DNA of 64,000 nucleotides from an uncultured SAR86 cluster bacterium (GCA_902591665.1 CACJBO010000002.1:87398-151397), one strand, 5' to 3'. Positions 44,476 to 59,835 are shown, counted from the first letter of the stretch. The notes: generated by a model from the sequence alone, not told the origin. Made by a program: numbers and translations.

Positions 44476-47067
44476 ATGATTAAACATATTAAACTCATAT
44501 ACTTATTATTATTAAGTCCATTCATCTTGGCTAACTCGAATGTTGAAGAGATAGTTACAACTGGGTCATTAATTAATAATTCAGAAAAAGATGCATCACC
44601 AGTAAATGTTATAACTAAAGAAGATTTTGAAAATTTTAATATCTCTAATTTTGCAGAAATTAGCAAATACCTAACATCATCATCTGGTTCGCATTTCCAA
44701 ACAAATGCACTTGAGGGAGTTGATCAAGGAATGGCCTCAATAACCTTAAGAGGTTTAGATCACTCCTCTACTCTACTGCTACTTAATTCAAAGAGACATA
44801 CTTTTGCTGGAACACCCTCTAATCAAGGTGAAGGATATATTGATGTAAACATAGTTCCTGAAATAGCAATCAAGCAAATTGAAGTTTTAAAAGAAGGAGC
44901 TACTTCACTATATGGATCTGATGCCGTTGCAGGTGTTGTAAATGTTTTAACTCAGAAAGATTTTGAAGGATTTAAATTAAGAATTAATAACTTTGAAACT
45001 TCAAATTATAGTCAGAGTGATAAATCTTTAGGTTTATTGGTAGGATCAAATTATAAAAATGGTAACTACGTATTTGGTCTTAATATTTTAGATAGATCAG
45101 CTCTGTCTGCCTCTGAAATTCCTGGAATAGCAGAACTTGGTCTTAGTGGCTTAGGTAAAACCTTTAAAATTTCTGATGATGATACGGTTAGTAATGGTTT
45201 ATATTCAGGTAATTATAATGCTAATCAATTTGTACCTGACCCTGAATGTGAGGCAAATGGAGGCGTATTAGATGGATCTTTTTGCAGATTCTTATACGGT
45301 ACCAGATTTAATATAGTGAATGATGAAGATCATTCCAAGGCATATGCCAATTTATTGTTTGAAAGAAGCAGTTATGTTTATGAGATAACCTTTATGAGAT
45401 CAGTTGTTGAAGTAAATGATAACCCTCAATCACCCTCGTACCCTGCTCTTCCTTTTTTATCGAGACAAATTCAACCAAATCAAGGTGGAAATCCTTTTAA
45501 TGTCCCAGTTACTTGGTATGGGCGCCCTCTTGGATCTGAATTTGATTCCCCATATTCTCCTAAGGATATAAAACAATATAATCTTAGTCAGACAATCAAT
45601 ACTAATATTAATGAAAGCACTGAACTAGAGGCCTCTTTAACTATTAGCAGTCACTCTAATGATCATTACAGGCCAGATATTATCGATTCAAGGTTCCTAG
45701 AAGCATTAAATGGCACAACCATGGGACAATCTAATGGAAGTCTTACGTATTGGAATATTTTTGATTCATCTCAAAATTCACAAAAGTTAATTGATTATGT
45801 AAAAGGTGCAGAGGTTTCGTCAAAAGAAGCATCTTTAACAACTCTTGATTTTATATTTAGAACTAACATAGATAACTACGAAATTGCATATGGTCTTCAG
45901 CTGAATGATGAAGAGCTTAAAATTTCATACGATGATGTTAGTAGAGCTCAGTTTGATTCAGATGGCAAAATTATTAAATCAGCTGATCTATTCTTTTTGG
46001 GTGGAGGTATAAATGTCTCAAAAAATAGAAATAAATATGCTGGTTTTTTTGAAATTCAACCCAAGCCAATAGAAAAAATTGATATCAAAATTGCCGGTAG
46101 GTTTGAAGAGTTTGAGAATGACTCATCATTTGACCCTAAAATCTCTTTTAAATATATCGCATCTAAAAATCTAACTTTAAGAGCTTCAAGAAGTTCATCT
46201 TTTTCTATGCCCTCAATGGCACAAATGTTTTCAAGTGATATTAACCTTGGAAGCGTAAGGGACTTTGACGGCAATTCACCATTTGTTAGGCAAGCACAAA
46301 TCGGTAATCCAAATCTTAAACCTACAACCTCTAAGAATTTAAATATTGGACTTATTTTTGAAAATCAAAAACATAGACTCAGTATTGATTATTGGAGTAT
46401 CGATTACAAAGATAGAATTGAAGCTCAAAGTGCTCAAGTAATACTTAATACAGATCCAAATGGTCCAAGTATTACAAGAAATTCTAATGGCGATTTAATT
46501 GGAGTCACCACAACCTATTTCAATGAAGAATCAACTGAAGTTTCTGGAGTTGATTTAAGTTTTAATAGACTTTTAACAAGCTCAGATACATTTGGAGATG
46601 TATCACTAGCAATAAACTCAACAACTTTAATAGAATTTCTTACACCAGCTCTTGGAAATGAAGGTAATGAAATCATGATAAATAGAGTTGGTAAATTTAA
46701 TTACGATACTAATACTCATTCTCTTCCTAAAAACAGAATCAATGCTTTTTTAAATTGGAAATATCAAGATTACGATATTAATTTTAATTCACGATATATT
46801 GATGGATACAGCAATGAGCGGCCAATTAATAGTCTTGGAACATCATATGGATATAACAATTCTGTAGATTCATTTTTTGTTCATGACCTTTCAGTAAAAA
46901 AATTGTTAATGACAAATAGAGGTGAAATTGACATCAAGCTATCAATTATTAACGTTTTTGATGAAGCAGCACCAAGACTTTACGATGCTCCAGATTTTAG
47001 CTTTGATACAAGGGTTCATGATCCAAGAGGAAGAATTATTGGTATAAGTTTTGAGTATAGAAACTAA
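44476..47067 (+). CDS. TonB-dependent receptor, substrate unknown
   Basis: SNVEEIVTTGSLI TonB box region, plug ASITLRGLDHSSTLLLLNSKR and EVLKEGATSLYGSDAVAGVVNVLT; C-terminal IIGISFEYRN. Confidence 0.9.
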   Translation: MIKHIKLIYLLLLSPFILANSNVEEIVTTGSLINNSEKDASPVNVITKEDFENFNISNFAEISKYLTSSSGSHFQTNALEGVDQGMASITLRGLDHSSTLLLLNSKRHTFAGTPSNQGEGYIDVNIVPEIAIKQIEVLKEGATSLYGSDAVAGVVNVLTQKDFEGFKLRINNFETSNYSQSDKSLGLLVGSNYKNGNYVFGLNILDRSALSASEIPGIAELGLSGLGKTFKISDDDTVSNGLYSGNYNANQFVPDPECEANGGVLDGSFCRFLYGTRFNIVNDEDHSKAYANLLFERSSYVYEITFMRSVVEVNDNPQSPSYPALPFLSRQIQPNQGGNPFNVPVTWYGRPLGSEFDSPYSPKDIKQYNLSQTINTNINESTELEASLTISSHSNDHYRPDIIDSRFLEALNGTTMGQSNGSLTYWNIFDSSQNSQKLIDYVKGAEVSSKEASLTTLDFIFRTNIDNYEIAYGLQLNDEELKISYDDVSRAQFDSDGKIIKSADLFFLGGGINVSKNRNKYAGFFEIQPKPIEKIDIKIAGRFEEFENDSSFDPKISFKYIASKNLTLRASRSSSFSMPSMAQMFSSDINLGSVRDFDGNSPFVRQAQIGNPNLKPTTSKNLNIGLIFENQKHRLSIDYWSIDYKDRIEAQSAQVILNTDPNGPSITRNSNGDLIGVTTTYFNEESTEVSGVDLSFNRLLTSSDTFGDVSLAINSTTLIEFLTPALGNEGNEIMINRVGKFNYDTNTHSLPKNRINAFLNWKYQDYDINFNSRYIDGYSNERPINSLGTSYGYNNSVDSFFVHDLSVKKLLMTNRGEIDIKLSIINVFDEAAPRLYDAPDFSFDTRVHDPRGRIIGISFEYRN

Positions 47068-47076
47068 TATTCAATA

Positions 47077-48552
47077 ATGAATAATCTTAAAAGCACTATC
47101 TCGCAAGTCATTGAGGAAAATTTAATTTCTACTGAATGGAGTGACGCGGTTAATACAGAAGTTAAAAATCTAAACTTAAATACCAATGATCATCCAAGGA
47201 AAGATTTAACTAAAGTACCTTTTGTTACTATCGATGGTGCCGATGCTAAAGATTTTGATGATGCTGTTTTCTGTAATTTAAATGATTCTGGATTTTTGCT
47301 AAATGTCGCCATTGCTGATGTGGCTGAGTTAGTAAACGAAGATTCATACCTTGATCAGGAAGCTAAAAAAAGGGGAACATCAATTTACTTCCCGTCCAAG
47401 GTAATACCAATGCTTCCAGAAAAAATTTCTAATAATTTATGTTCTTTGGTACCAGATGAAATTCGAAATGTTTTGGTGAGTGAAATAAATTTTTCATTAG
47501 ATGGCTCAATAAAATCATACAAATTCTTTCAAGCCAAAATCGTGTCACACAAAAGAATGACTTACGCAGAAGTAGAAGAATATGTCAAAAATAATAACTC
47601 CAATGTTTCAAAAAAAATAAAAACCTCTCTAGACGCACTTAATCTTCTTACTAAAAATTTATTAGTTAAAAGAAGTCAAAGGAAAGCATTAGAAATTGAA
47701 GGTAATGAACCCATACTAAACATAGATGAAGATGGGAAGGTTTCTAGTATCGATTTACCACATAGGCTATACGCCCATCAAATGATTGAAGAATCTATGC
47801 TAGCAGCAAATGTCTGTGCAGCTAACTACATGCATAAACACTATAAATTTGGAGTTTACAGAGTTCATGAAAAACCTGAGGAATTAAAACTTGAAAGTCT
47901 AAAATCTTTTTTTTCATTAAAAGGTTTTTCAAGTCAAAATAAAGACACCCCTCTTGGCTTAATTAACAAATGTCTTAAATTTTCATCAAAAAATAAATTA
48001 AATAAAGTTCTTCAAACTGTTGTTTTGCAGAGCTTAAAAAGAGCGGAATATTCAATCAAAGAAATTGGCCATTTTGGGTTGCAGCTTGATAGATACTCGC
48101 ACTTCACCTCACCAATAAGAAGATATCCTGATTTAATGGCTCATAGATTAATAAAGAATATTATTAATAAAGGTAATTTAGATATTAACAAAGATAAAAT
48201 TGAAGAGATTTGTGGTGAGATGTCAGAACTTGAAAGAAATGCTGAAAAATCATCTAGACAAGTTGTCCAGCAAATGATTTGTCATCATTTAAAAAAATAT
48301 ATTGGTCATGAGTTCAGTAGTACCGTAACAGGCATCACAGATTTTGGATTGTTTGCCGAAATAGATAATTTTTATGTATCTGGTTTAATTCATGTTGCAG
48401 ACTTGCCAGGAGATAGATATTTTTATGATAAAGATGCTAATCTATTAAAAGGCAAAAGAACTGGTAGGGTTTATAGGCTAGGTCAAGACATAAAAATTAA
48501 AATCATGAATGTGCTTCCATCAGAGAGAAAAATTACTCTGATACCATGCTAA
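47077..48552 (+). CDS. rnr: RNase II/R family 3'-5' exoribonuclease, short form (RNB + S1)
   Basis: VTIDGADAKDFDDAVFC, RGTSIYFPSKVIPMLPEKISNNLCSL, HFTSPIRRYPDLMAHR; upstream of rlmB as in the E. coli rnr-rlmB pair. Confidence 0.9.
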   Translation: MNNLKSTISQVIEENLISTEWSDAVNTEVKNLNLNTNDHPRKDLTKVPFVTIDGADAKDFDDAVFCNLNDSGFLLNVAIADVAELVNEDSYLDQEAKKRGTSIYFPSKVIPMLPEKISNNLCSLVPDEIRNVLVSEINFSLDGSIKSYKFFQAKIVSHKRMTYAEVEEYVKNNNSNVSKKIKTSLDALNLLTKNLLVKRSQRKALEIEGNEPILNIDEDGKVSSIDLPHRLYAHQMIEESMLAANVCAANYMHKHYKFGVYRVHEKPEELKLESLKSFFSLKGFSSQNKDTPLGLINKCLKFSSKNKLNKVLQTVVLQSLKRAEYSIKEIGHFGLQLDRYSHFTSPIRRYPDLMAHRLIKNIINKGNLDINKDKIEEICGEMSELERNAEKSSRQVVQQMICHHLKKYIGHEFSSTVTGITDFGLFAEIDNFYVSGLIHVADLPGDRYFYDKDANLLKGKRTGRVYRLGQDIKIKIMNVLPSERKITLIPC

Positions 48553-48565
48553 GATTTATCAGAAA

Positions 48566-49288
48566 ATGAGTAAAAAAGAAAATGTCTCGAGAGTGGGTTT
48601 TCATAGTATTGAAAGCATTCTTGAAAATAATCCCCATAAAATAAAGAAAGTTACTTTACCGGCAAAAAGAAACGATCAAAGAATTTCTTCACTAATTATT
48701 GCATTGGAAAAGAATAATATTAATTACGATTTATCGTCAAAACTAAAACAAGAGCCGGAAGCAATAATTTCTAATGAAAATGAGTTAAATTTTAAAGACC
48801 TTAAAAATTTTATTAACTCAGGAATAAATAATCCTCTTATTTTAATTCTTGATAATATTATTGATCCACGAAACCTTGGTGCTTGCATAAGATCGGCTGC
48901 AGTAATTGGAGTTGATGCACTTATTATTAATAAACATCATTGTGCTCCAATAAATGCTATTGCTCATAAAGTCTCAGCTGGGGGTGCTGAGGTTATTAAA
49001 ATTTTTTATGTAACAAATCTTGTTAATTGTTTAAAATTTCTCAAAGAATCAGATATTGGTATATACGGTCTAAGCGAACATGCAAAAGAAAATCACTTAG
49101 AATGTAATTTTACGAATCCAAGTGCAATTATAATGGGTGCAGAAGAGTCTGGTATAAGAGAAAAAACCCTAGAAAGCTGCGACTTTAAAATTAATCTAAG
49201 CAATAATAAACTATTTAAAAGCTTTAATGTTTCTGTTGCAACTGGGATAATACTCTCAGAAGCTAACAGGCAGCGTCAAATAAAATAA
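48566..49288 (+). CDS. rlmB: 23S rRNA (Gm2251) methyltransferase / SpoU-family
   Basis: LDNIIDPRNLGACIRSAAVIG, IMGAEESGIR, SFNVSVATGIILSEANRQR. Confidence 0.93.
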   Translation: MSKKENVSRVGFHSIESILENNPHKIKKVTLPAKRNDQRISSLIIALEKNNINYDLSSKLKQEPEAIISNENELNFKDLKNFINSGINNPLILILDNIIDPRNLGACIRSAAVIGVDALIINKHHCAPINAIAHKVSAGGAEVIKIFYVTNLVNCLKFLKESDIGIYGLSEHAKENHLECNFTNPSAIIMGAEESGIREKTLESCDFKINLSNNKLFKSFNVSVATGIILSEANRQRQIK

Positions 49289-49297
49289 AAAATATAA

Positions 49298-50215
49298 ATG
49301 CTTAAACAAAGAACACTTAGAAACCCGATAAAAGCAGTTGGCATAGGACTCCATACTGGCAAAAATATTGCTATGGAACTTCTTCCTGCCGAGGTTAACA
49401 CTGGTATTAATTTTATAAGAACAGATATTAGTGAAGACTTCTTGATACCTGCCATAGCTGAGAACGTGGGAGATACAAGCCTATCCACCGCTTTGATTAA
49501 GGATGATATAAAAATTTCTACAATTGAACACTTGCTATCAGCCATTGCTGGTCTAGGTGTTGATAATTGCGTCATTAAAGTAAATGGTCCTGAAGTTCCG
49601 ATAATGGATGGAAGTTCAAGTCCTTTTGTATTTTTAATTCAATCAGCAGGCCTTGAAGACCAAAATGCACTTAAGAAATTTATAAAAGTAAAAAAAGAAA
49701 TTACTGTTACAAGAGATGATGCTTACGCATCAATAAAACCCTTTAATGGATTTAAGGTGTCATTTAAGGTCGATTTTGATCATCCTGTTCATAAAAAACT
49801 GCCAACAGAATCGATAATAGATTTTTCCTCAACATCTTTTGTAAAAGAAGTTTGTAGAGCAAGAACTTTTGGTTCAATGAATGAAAAAGAATTACTTCAG
49901 TCGAAAAATTTAGCTCTCGGAGCAAGTGTTTCAAATGCTATAGTTTTTGGTGAAGATGAAATCTTAAATGAAGAAGGCCTTAGGTTTAACGACGAGATAG
50001 TAAAGCATAAAATGTTAGATGCTATTGGAGACCTTTATCTATTAGGCGGTAATTTAATTGGTCAATTTTCAGGTTATAAATCAGGGCATGCACTAAATAA
50101 TCAATTACTAAGAAAAATTATTGAAGACAATGAAGCATACGAAGTAATTGAGTTTGAAAACTCAGAAAATGCCCCAATCTCTTATGTTAGACCTCCTTTT
50201 GGAGATATAGAATAA
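49298..50215 (+). CDS. lpxC: UDP-3-O-acyl-N-acetylglucosamine deacetylase
   Basis: [54 protein letters not shown]. Confidence 0.96.
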   Translation: MLKQRTLRNPIKAVGIGLHTGKNIAMELLPAEVNTGINFIRTDISEDFLIPAIAENVGDTSLSTALIKDDIKISTIEHLLSAIAGLGVDNCVIKVNGPEVPIMDGSSSPFVFLIQSAGLEDQNALKKFIKVKKEITVTRDDAYASIKPFNGFKVSFKVDFDHPVHKKLPTESIIDFSSTSFVKEVCRARTFGSMNEKELLQSKNLALGASVSNAIVFGEDEILNEEGLRFNDEIVKHKMLDAIGDLYLLGGNLIGQFSGYKSGHALNNQLLRKIIEDNEAYEVIEFENSENAPISYVRPPFGDIE

Positions 50216-50250
50216 TAAAAAGTTTAGGGGCTTTTTTATAAGAGAAACAT

Positions 50251-52974
50251 ATGCTTAATCCTTTCGCAAAAATATTTGGTTCCAGTAACGATAGAGTAAT
50301 TAAAAAAATGATGCGTCATGTGAATGATGCAAATGATCTTGAAAAAGACTTATCTGAAAAACCAGATGCATATTTTTCAAATCTAAAATCTGAACTTAAA
50401 GATCTTTACGACAATAGCGATAAAGACATATATGCAATTCTTCCTTTGGCATTTGCGGCAGTAAGAGAGGCTTCAAAAAGAACTATAGGTTTAAGGCATT
50501 TTGATTCTCAGATGCTAGGGGGTATTTCATTGGCTGAGGGGAATATAGCTGAAATGAAAACCGGTGAAGGAAAAACCTTAGTAGCCACCCTACCAGCATA
50601 CTTAAATTCAGTTATTGGCAATAAAGCTATTTTGGTCACTGTGAATGATTATTTAGCTAGAAGAGATGCTGAATGGATGAAGCCAATTTATGAGTTTCTT
50701 GGATTAACTGTTGGTGTTGTTGTCTCTAATCAAGAAATATCAGAAAAAATTGAATCATATAAATCTGATGTTATATACGCCACCAATAATGAACTTGGTT
50801 TTGATTATCTTAGAGATAACATGGCTCACTCTGTTGAACAACGAGTCCAGTGCTCATTAGATTTTGCAATTATTGATGAAGTTGATTCGATTCTTATTGA
50901 TGAGGCAAGAACACCTCTAATTATTTCTGGTCCCTCATCTGAAAGTTCAGAAATGTATAAACAAATCAAAAAATTTATTCCTAAACTGCATCTTCAAGAA
51001 AGAGAAGGTACTGAAGAAGAGCCATTAAGAGATGATGAAAGAGGTCACTACCTTATTGATGAAAAAAATAGAAATGTTGAACTTACAGATGATGGTTATA
51101 TTTTAGTTGAGGGTTTATTGGAAGATGCAGGCCTTATAGGTGCGTCTGAAGGCCTGTATTCAATATCGAACTTGAAAATAATGAAGTTTGTTCAAGCAAC
51201 TTTAAGAGCAAATTTTTTATTCAAAAAAAATGTTCACTACTTAGTAAGGAATAATGAAGTCCTTCTGATAGATGAGCATACAGGAAGAACTATGCCTGGG
51301 AGAAGAATGAGCGAAGGAGTTCATCAAGCCCTTGAATGTAAGGAGAATGTTCCAATTCAAAGAGAATCGCAAACCCTCGCCTCTACAACATTTCAAAATT
51401 TCTTCAGATTATTTAATACGCTATCAGGAATGACTGGAACAGCTGATACAGAAGCTGTCGAATTTCAGCAAATATATGGTTTAAGCGTGATAGTGGTGCC
51501 TACTAATGTACCTATGATTAGAAATGATCATAATGATTTAGTCTTTTTAACAAAAGAGGCTAAATACAAAGCTTTGATTGAAGAAATAGAAACTATTAGA
51601 AAAAACTCGGCTCCAGTTTTAGTTGGTACTGTTTCAGTAGAATCATCCGAAGAAGTATCTAAGTATCTGAATAATAAAAATATTCCTCATCAAATCTTAA
51701 ATGCTAAGCATCATGAAAAAGAAGCACAAATTATTGCTAATGCTGGAAAACCTGGAATGGTTACTATTGCTACCAATATGGCAGGAAGAGGTACAGACAT
51801 TGTCTTGGGTGGTAAAAAAGAAGAACAAGGCTCTGAAGAATGGGAGAAAAATAATCAAACAGTATTGTCAGCAGGTGGATTACATATCCTAGGAACAGAA
51901 AGACACGAATCAAGAAGAATAGATAATCAGCTGAGAGGTAGATCTGGAAGACAAGGTGATCCCGGATACTCTAGATTCTTTCTTTCCCTTGAAGATGATT
52001 TATTAAGATTATTTATTTCTGATAGTAGGAGAGCTCTATTCGATAAAATGGGAATGGGTGATGATCATATTGAACATAAAATGCTATCAAATGGAATTGA
52101 AAAAGCTCAAAAAAGAATTGAAAGCAAAAACTTTGATGCTAGGAAAAGCTTGCTTGAATATGATGATGTTTCAAATGATCAAAGGCAAGCAATTTACTCC
52201 TTAAGAAATCAATTACTTGAAGAGAATGACATAAGTGATACGATTCAAGCTCTAATTGAGGATCAATTCAAATTAATAACCCGTAACTATGTTCCAGAAG
52301 ATTCTGTTGAATCTCAGTGGAGAACGAAAGAGTTAGAACAATACCTTATTGAAACATATAATTTAGAAACAAATATTCATCAAAAAGTAACTGAAAATAA
52401 AAAACTAATACCTGAATCTATAGCTCAGGAGGTAATTACCTCTGCTAAGCACAGATATGAATATAAATATATTGAAATAGAAGACAACAGGCTTCTTCTT
52501 GAAAAACAAGTGATGTTACAAGTCCTAGATGTTCACTGGAAAGAACATTTAGCAGAGATTGATCATCTTCGAAACAGTATTGGTCTAAGAGCATATGCTC
52601 AAAAAAATCCAAAAAATGAATTTAAAAGAGAAGCATATTCTATGTTTGAGTCTATGCTCGATGAAATTGACAGCGGAACTATAAGAATACTTTTTTCCTT
52701 ACAGATTGCTAAAGAAGAAAATGCTAATAATATTCAGCCTACTCAGAGTAACCAGGAAATGGTTTATCAGAAAGATGAGGCTCCAGCCTATAATGAAGAG
52801 CAATCAAGACCTTTAAGCGCCCCGGCAGTGGAGATTACAGAGACAGTTAAAAGAGAAGAACCAAAAATTGGTAGAAACGATTTTGTAAAAATTACAAACG
52901 GTGAAGAAACAAAAGAAATAAAGTTTAAGAAAGCAAAGCCTTTAATTGACTCTGGTGAATGGAAAATAGTTTGA
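50251..52974 (+). CDS. secA: Preprotein translocase ATPase SecA
   Basis: EMKTGEGKTLVATLPAYL, NMAGRGTDIVLGG, RGRSGRQGDPGYSRFFLS. Confidence 0.98.
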   Translation: MLNPFAKIFGSSNDRVIKKMMRHVNDANDLEKDLSEKPDAYFSNLKSELKDLYDNSDKDIYAILPLAFAAVREASKRTIGLRHFDSQMLGGISLAEGNIAEMKTGEGKTLVATLPAYLNSVIGNKAILVTVNDYLARRDAEWMKPIYEFLGLTVGVVVSNQEISEKIESYKSDVIYATNNELGFDYLRDNMAHSVEQRVQCSLDFAIIDEVDSILIDEARTPLIISGPSSESSEMYKQIKKFIPKLHLQEREGTEEEPLRDDERGHYLIDEKNRNVELTDDGYILVEGLLEDAGLIGASEGLYSISNLKIMKFVQATLRANFLFKKNVHYLVRNNEVLLIDEHTGRTMPGRRMSEGVHQALECKENVPIQRESQTLASTTFQNFFRLFNTLSGMTGTADTEAVEFQQIYGLSVIVVPTNVPMIRNDHNDLVFLTKEAKYKALIEEIETIRKNSAPVLVGTVSVESSEEVSKYLNNKNIPHQILNAKHHEKEAQIIANAGKPGMVTIATNMAGRGTDIVLGGKKEEQGSEEWEKNNQTVLSAGGLHILGTERHESRRIDNQLRGRSGRQGDPGYSRFFLSLEDDLLRLFISDSRRALFDKMGMGDDHIEHKMLSNGIEKAQKRIESKNFDARKSLLEYDDVSNDQRQAIYSLRNQLLEENDISDTIQALIEDQFKLITRNYVPEDSVESQWRTKELEQYLIETYNLETNIHQKVTENKKLIPESIAQEVITSAKHRYEYKYIEIEDNRLLLEKQVMLQVLDVHWKEHLAEIDHLRNSIGLRAYAQKNPKNEFKREAYSMFESMLDEIDSGTIRILFSLQIAKEENANNIQPTQSNQEMVYQKDEAPAYNEEQSRPLSAPAVEITETVKREEPKIGRNDFVKITNGEETKEIKFKKAKPLIDSGEWKIV

Positions 52975-52988
52975 CTATAAGCTCCTAT

Positions 52989-53153
52989 TTAATCCTCATA
53001 AAAATCTTCAGATTGAATTGGTCTTGAAATTTTATTATCTTCATTTGCCCAAGACCCAAAATCAATTAACTTGCATTTTTCTGAGCAAAAAGGCCTGTAA
53101 TCATTTTTGATAGCTAGATCTACTTTTTTTTCACACCTCGGACACTTAGCCAT
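52989..53153 (-). CDS. yacG: YacG-like zinc protein (gyrase inhibitor family; absent from ORF track, 54 aa)
   Basis: Manual translation: MAKCPRCEKKVDLAIKNDYRPFCSEKCKLIDFGSWANEDNKISRPIQSEDFYED; CxxC...CxxxC; next to coaE. Confidence 0.93.
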   Translation of the reverse strand: MAKCPRCEKKVDLAIKNDYRPFCSEKCKLIDFGSWANEDNKISRPIQSEDFYED

Positions 53154-53742
53154 TTTTAACAATCTCCAAATACTTTTTGTGTATCTTTAAAACTTCATTT
53201 CTTAATAAATCTAACGACCCATTATTAACAATAACGTCGTCTGCAATGCTTAGCCTTTGTTCTCTTGTAGCCTGCTTATTAATAATATTTTCAATATCAC
53301 TCTTAGTTTGATTATCTCTTTTAGAGGTTCTTGAAATTTGAACGTCTACATCACAATCAATAACTAATACCCTGTCATAAATTTTTGAAGAATTCGTTTC
53401 AAATATAAGGGGTACAACAATAATACAATAATCAGATTTCTTGTTTTTTATAAAAGTTTCAATACCAGACCTTACGATTGGATGAATGATATTCTCGAGT
53501 TTTGATTTTGCATCTGAGTCATTAAATATAAGTTTTCTTATTAATTCTCTATTAATATTTTTGTTTTCATCAATATATTTATTACCAAATTCATCAATAA
53601 ATAATTTATACCCCTCTGAATTAATATTTAAAGAATCTCTAGCAAGATCATCAGCATCAATTAAATCAACACCAATATCTTTAAATAATGCAGCTGCTGC
53701 TGACTTTCCGGAGCCAATACCACCCGTTAACCCTATAATCAT
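53146..53742 (-). CDS. coaE: Dephospho-CoA kinase
   Basis: MIIGLTGGIGSGKSAAAALFKDIGVDLIDADDLAR. Confidence 0.96.
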   Translation of the reverse strand: MIIGLTGGIGSGKSAAAALFKDIGVDLIDADDLARDSLNINSEGYKLFIDEFGNKYIDENKNINRELIRKLIFNDSDAKSKLENIIHPIVRSGIETFIKNKKSDYCIIVVPLIFETNSSKIYDRVLVIDCDVDVQISRTSKRDNQTKSDIENIINKQATREQRLSIADDVIVNNGSLDLLRNEVLKIHKKYLEIVKNG

Positions 53743-53762
53743 AGTGGCATTATACTAAAGAT

Positions 53763-53795
53763 AAAAAAAAAGGCTCCTAGTAAACTAGGAGCCTT
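53763..53795 (-). terminator. Rho-independent terminator of the rRNA operon
   Basis: AAGGCTCCTAG-TTTA-CTAGGAGCCTT (11-bp stem) followed by a U-tract on the minus strand. Confidence 0.92.
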
Positions 53796-53805
53796 GAAGA
53801 AAAAA

Positions 53806-53922
53806 GCCTGACGATTTCCTACTCTCACACAGGGAGACCCTGCACTACCATTGGCGTTAACCCGTTTCACTTCTGAGTTCGAGATGGGATCAGGTGGTTC
53901 CAAGTTGCTATTGTCATCAGGC
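53806..53922 (-). rRNA. rrf: 5S rRNA
   Basis: Minus strand GCCTGATGACAATAGCAACTTGGAACCACCTGATCCCATCTCGAACTCAGAAGTGAAACG...AGTAGGAAATCGTCAGGC. Confidence 0.96.
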
Positions 53923-54003
53923 AAACTGGTATGTAACTTTTTATTTATTATTTTTCACTACAATGTTGTTACTCAAATCTTATAACCTTGCTTAAGGTTA
54001 CAT

Positions 54004-56896
<2,893 letters not shown>

Positions 56897-57091
56897 AACC
56901 TTAAAAAAGGTTACTTAATTATTTTTTTGAGAGTAACTTAATAAAATATTATTAATTACTTTTTAATTGCAGTGATCTTATGTATGCATACGCATACACT
57001 AGAAAATTACATACCAATAATTTTACATAACAATATGTTCTTTCTTAATATTTGATTACTCGTGTGGGCGTTTAAAACGCGAATTTATCGT

Positions 57092-58625
<1,534 letters not shown>

Positions 58626-58735
58626 ATTTATCATGTTTGTTGATTTTTTAATATAAAAATCTAAATTTTTTTTCTCGTATTTTGAACACCCACACGAGTA
58701 ACCAAATATTTTTAAAGAACAACCGTCTCGAGGAC

Positions 58736-58765
58736 GGACGCGTATTCTAACTAAGATATTGCCAA
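58736..58765 (-). promoter_or_regulatory. Putative rRNA operon core promoter (-10 plus GC discriminator; -35 unclear)
   Basis: Minus strand TAGAAT followed by ACGCGTCC, with an A-rich region upstream. Confidence 0.5.
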
Positions 58766-58791
58766 GAAGATACCCTTTTTTTTAATTAATT

Positions 58792-59835
58792 TTAATTAAT
58801 TTCTTTGTCCACTAATTTCTGAGAATTTAGGAATTTCATCTTTGATCTAAGTTCCTTTCCAACCTCTTCAATTGGGTGTGATTTTGTTGCCTCTCTGTTG
58901 CTTTTCATAAAAGGTCCACCAGAGCCATCATTGCTTTGTCTACAGTCATTAAGGAACTCATTTGCAAAGTTTCCAGATTGAATATTCTCAAGAATTTCTT
59001 TCATAGCTTCTTTAGTTCTATCTGTTATCACCTTAGGTCCGCTTAGATAATCACCATACTCAGCAGTATTTGAAATTGAGTAATGCATATTTGCAATTCC
59101 GCCTTCTTGAATTAAGTCAGTTATTAACTTAGTTTCATGCAAGCATTCGAAGTATGCCATCTCTGGACTATAACCAGCTTCAACAAGAGTTTCGTAACCT
59201 GCTTTAATTAATGCTGTAATGCCTCCACATAAAACAGCTTGTTCCCCAAATAGATCTGTTTCTGTTTCTTCTTTAAAAGAGGTCTCAAGAACACCAGCTC
59301 TTGTTCCTCCATTTGCTTTGGCATAAGAAAGTGCAACATCTCTTGCTGAAAAATCATTATTAGTAATTGAATCTCTATATACAGCTATCAAAGAAGGAAC
59401 GCCACCTCCATTTACATAAGTACTTCTTACTGTATGACCAGGACCTTTTGGAGCAATCATAATTACACTATTAGTCTCAGGAGGTGATATTTTTTCAAAG
59501 TGAATATTAAATCCATGTGCAAATGCCAAAATGGCATCCTGCTTAAGATTCGGTTTTACCTCTGATTCATAGATATCTTTTTGGAATTCATCTGGTGCTA
59601 GTATCATTACCAAGTCAGCATTTTTAACAGACTCTGAAACTGAACTAACATTCAAACCAGCTTCTTCAGCTTTTTTCCAAGATGATGATCCCTCTCTTAG
59701 CGCAACTGTTACATTAACTCCTGATTCGTGTAAGTTGTTTGCATGCGCGTGCCCTTGTGAACCATAACCAACAATAGTTACATTCATGCTTTGAATTATT
59801 TCTAAATTTGCATCATCTTCATAATAAATTTTCAT
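58792..59835 (-). CDS. ilvC: Ketol-acid reductoisomerase (class I)
   Basis: [33 protein letters not shown]. Confidence 0.97.
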   Translation of the reverse strand: MKIYYEDDANLEIIQSMNVTIVGYGSQGHAHANNLHESGVNVTVALREGSSSWKKAEEAGLNVSSVSESVKNADLVMILAPDEFQKDIYESEVKPNLKQDAILAFAHGFNIHFEKISPPETNSVIMIAPKGPGHTVRSTYVNGGGVPSLIAVYRDSITNNDFSARDVALSYAKANGGTRAGVLETSFKEETETDLFGEQAVLCGGITALIKAGYETLVEAGYSPEMAYFECLHETKLITDLIQEGGIANMHYSISNTAEYGDYLSGPKVITDRTKEAMKEILENIQSGNFANEFLNDCRQSNDGSGGPFMKSNREATKSHPIEEVGKELRSKMKFLNSQKLVDKEIN

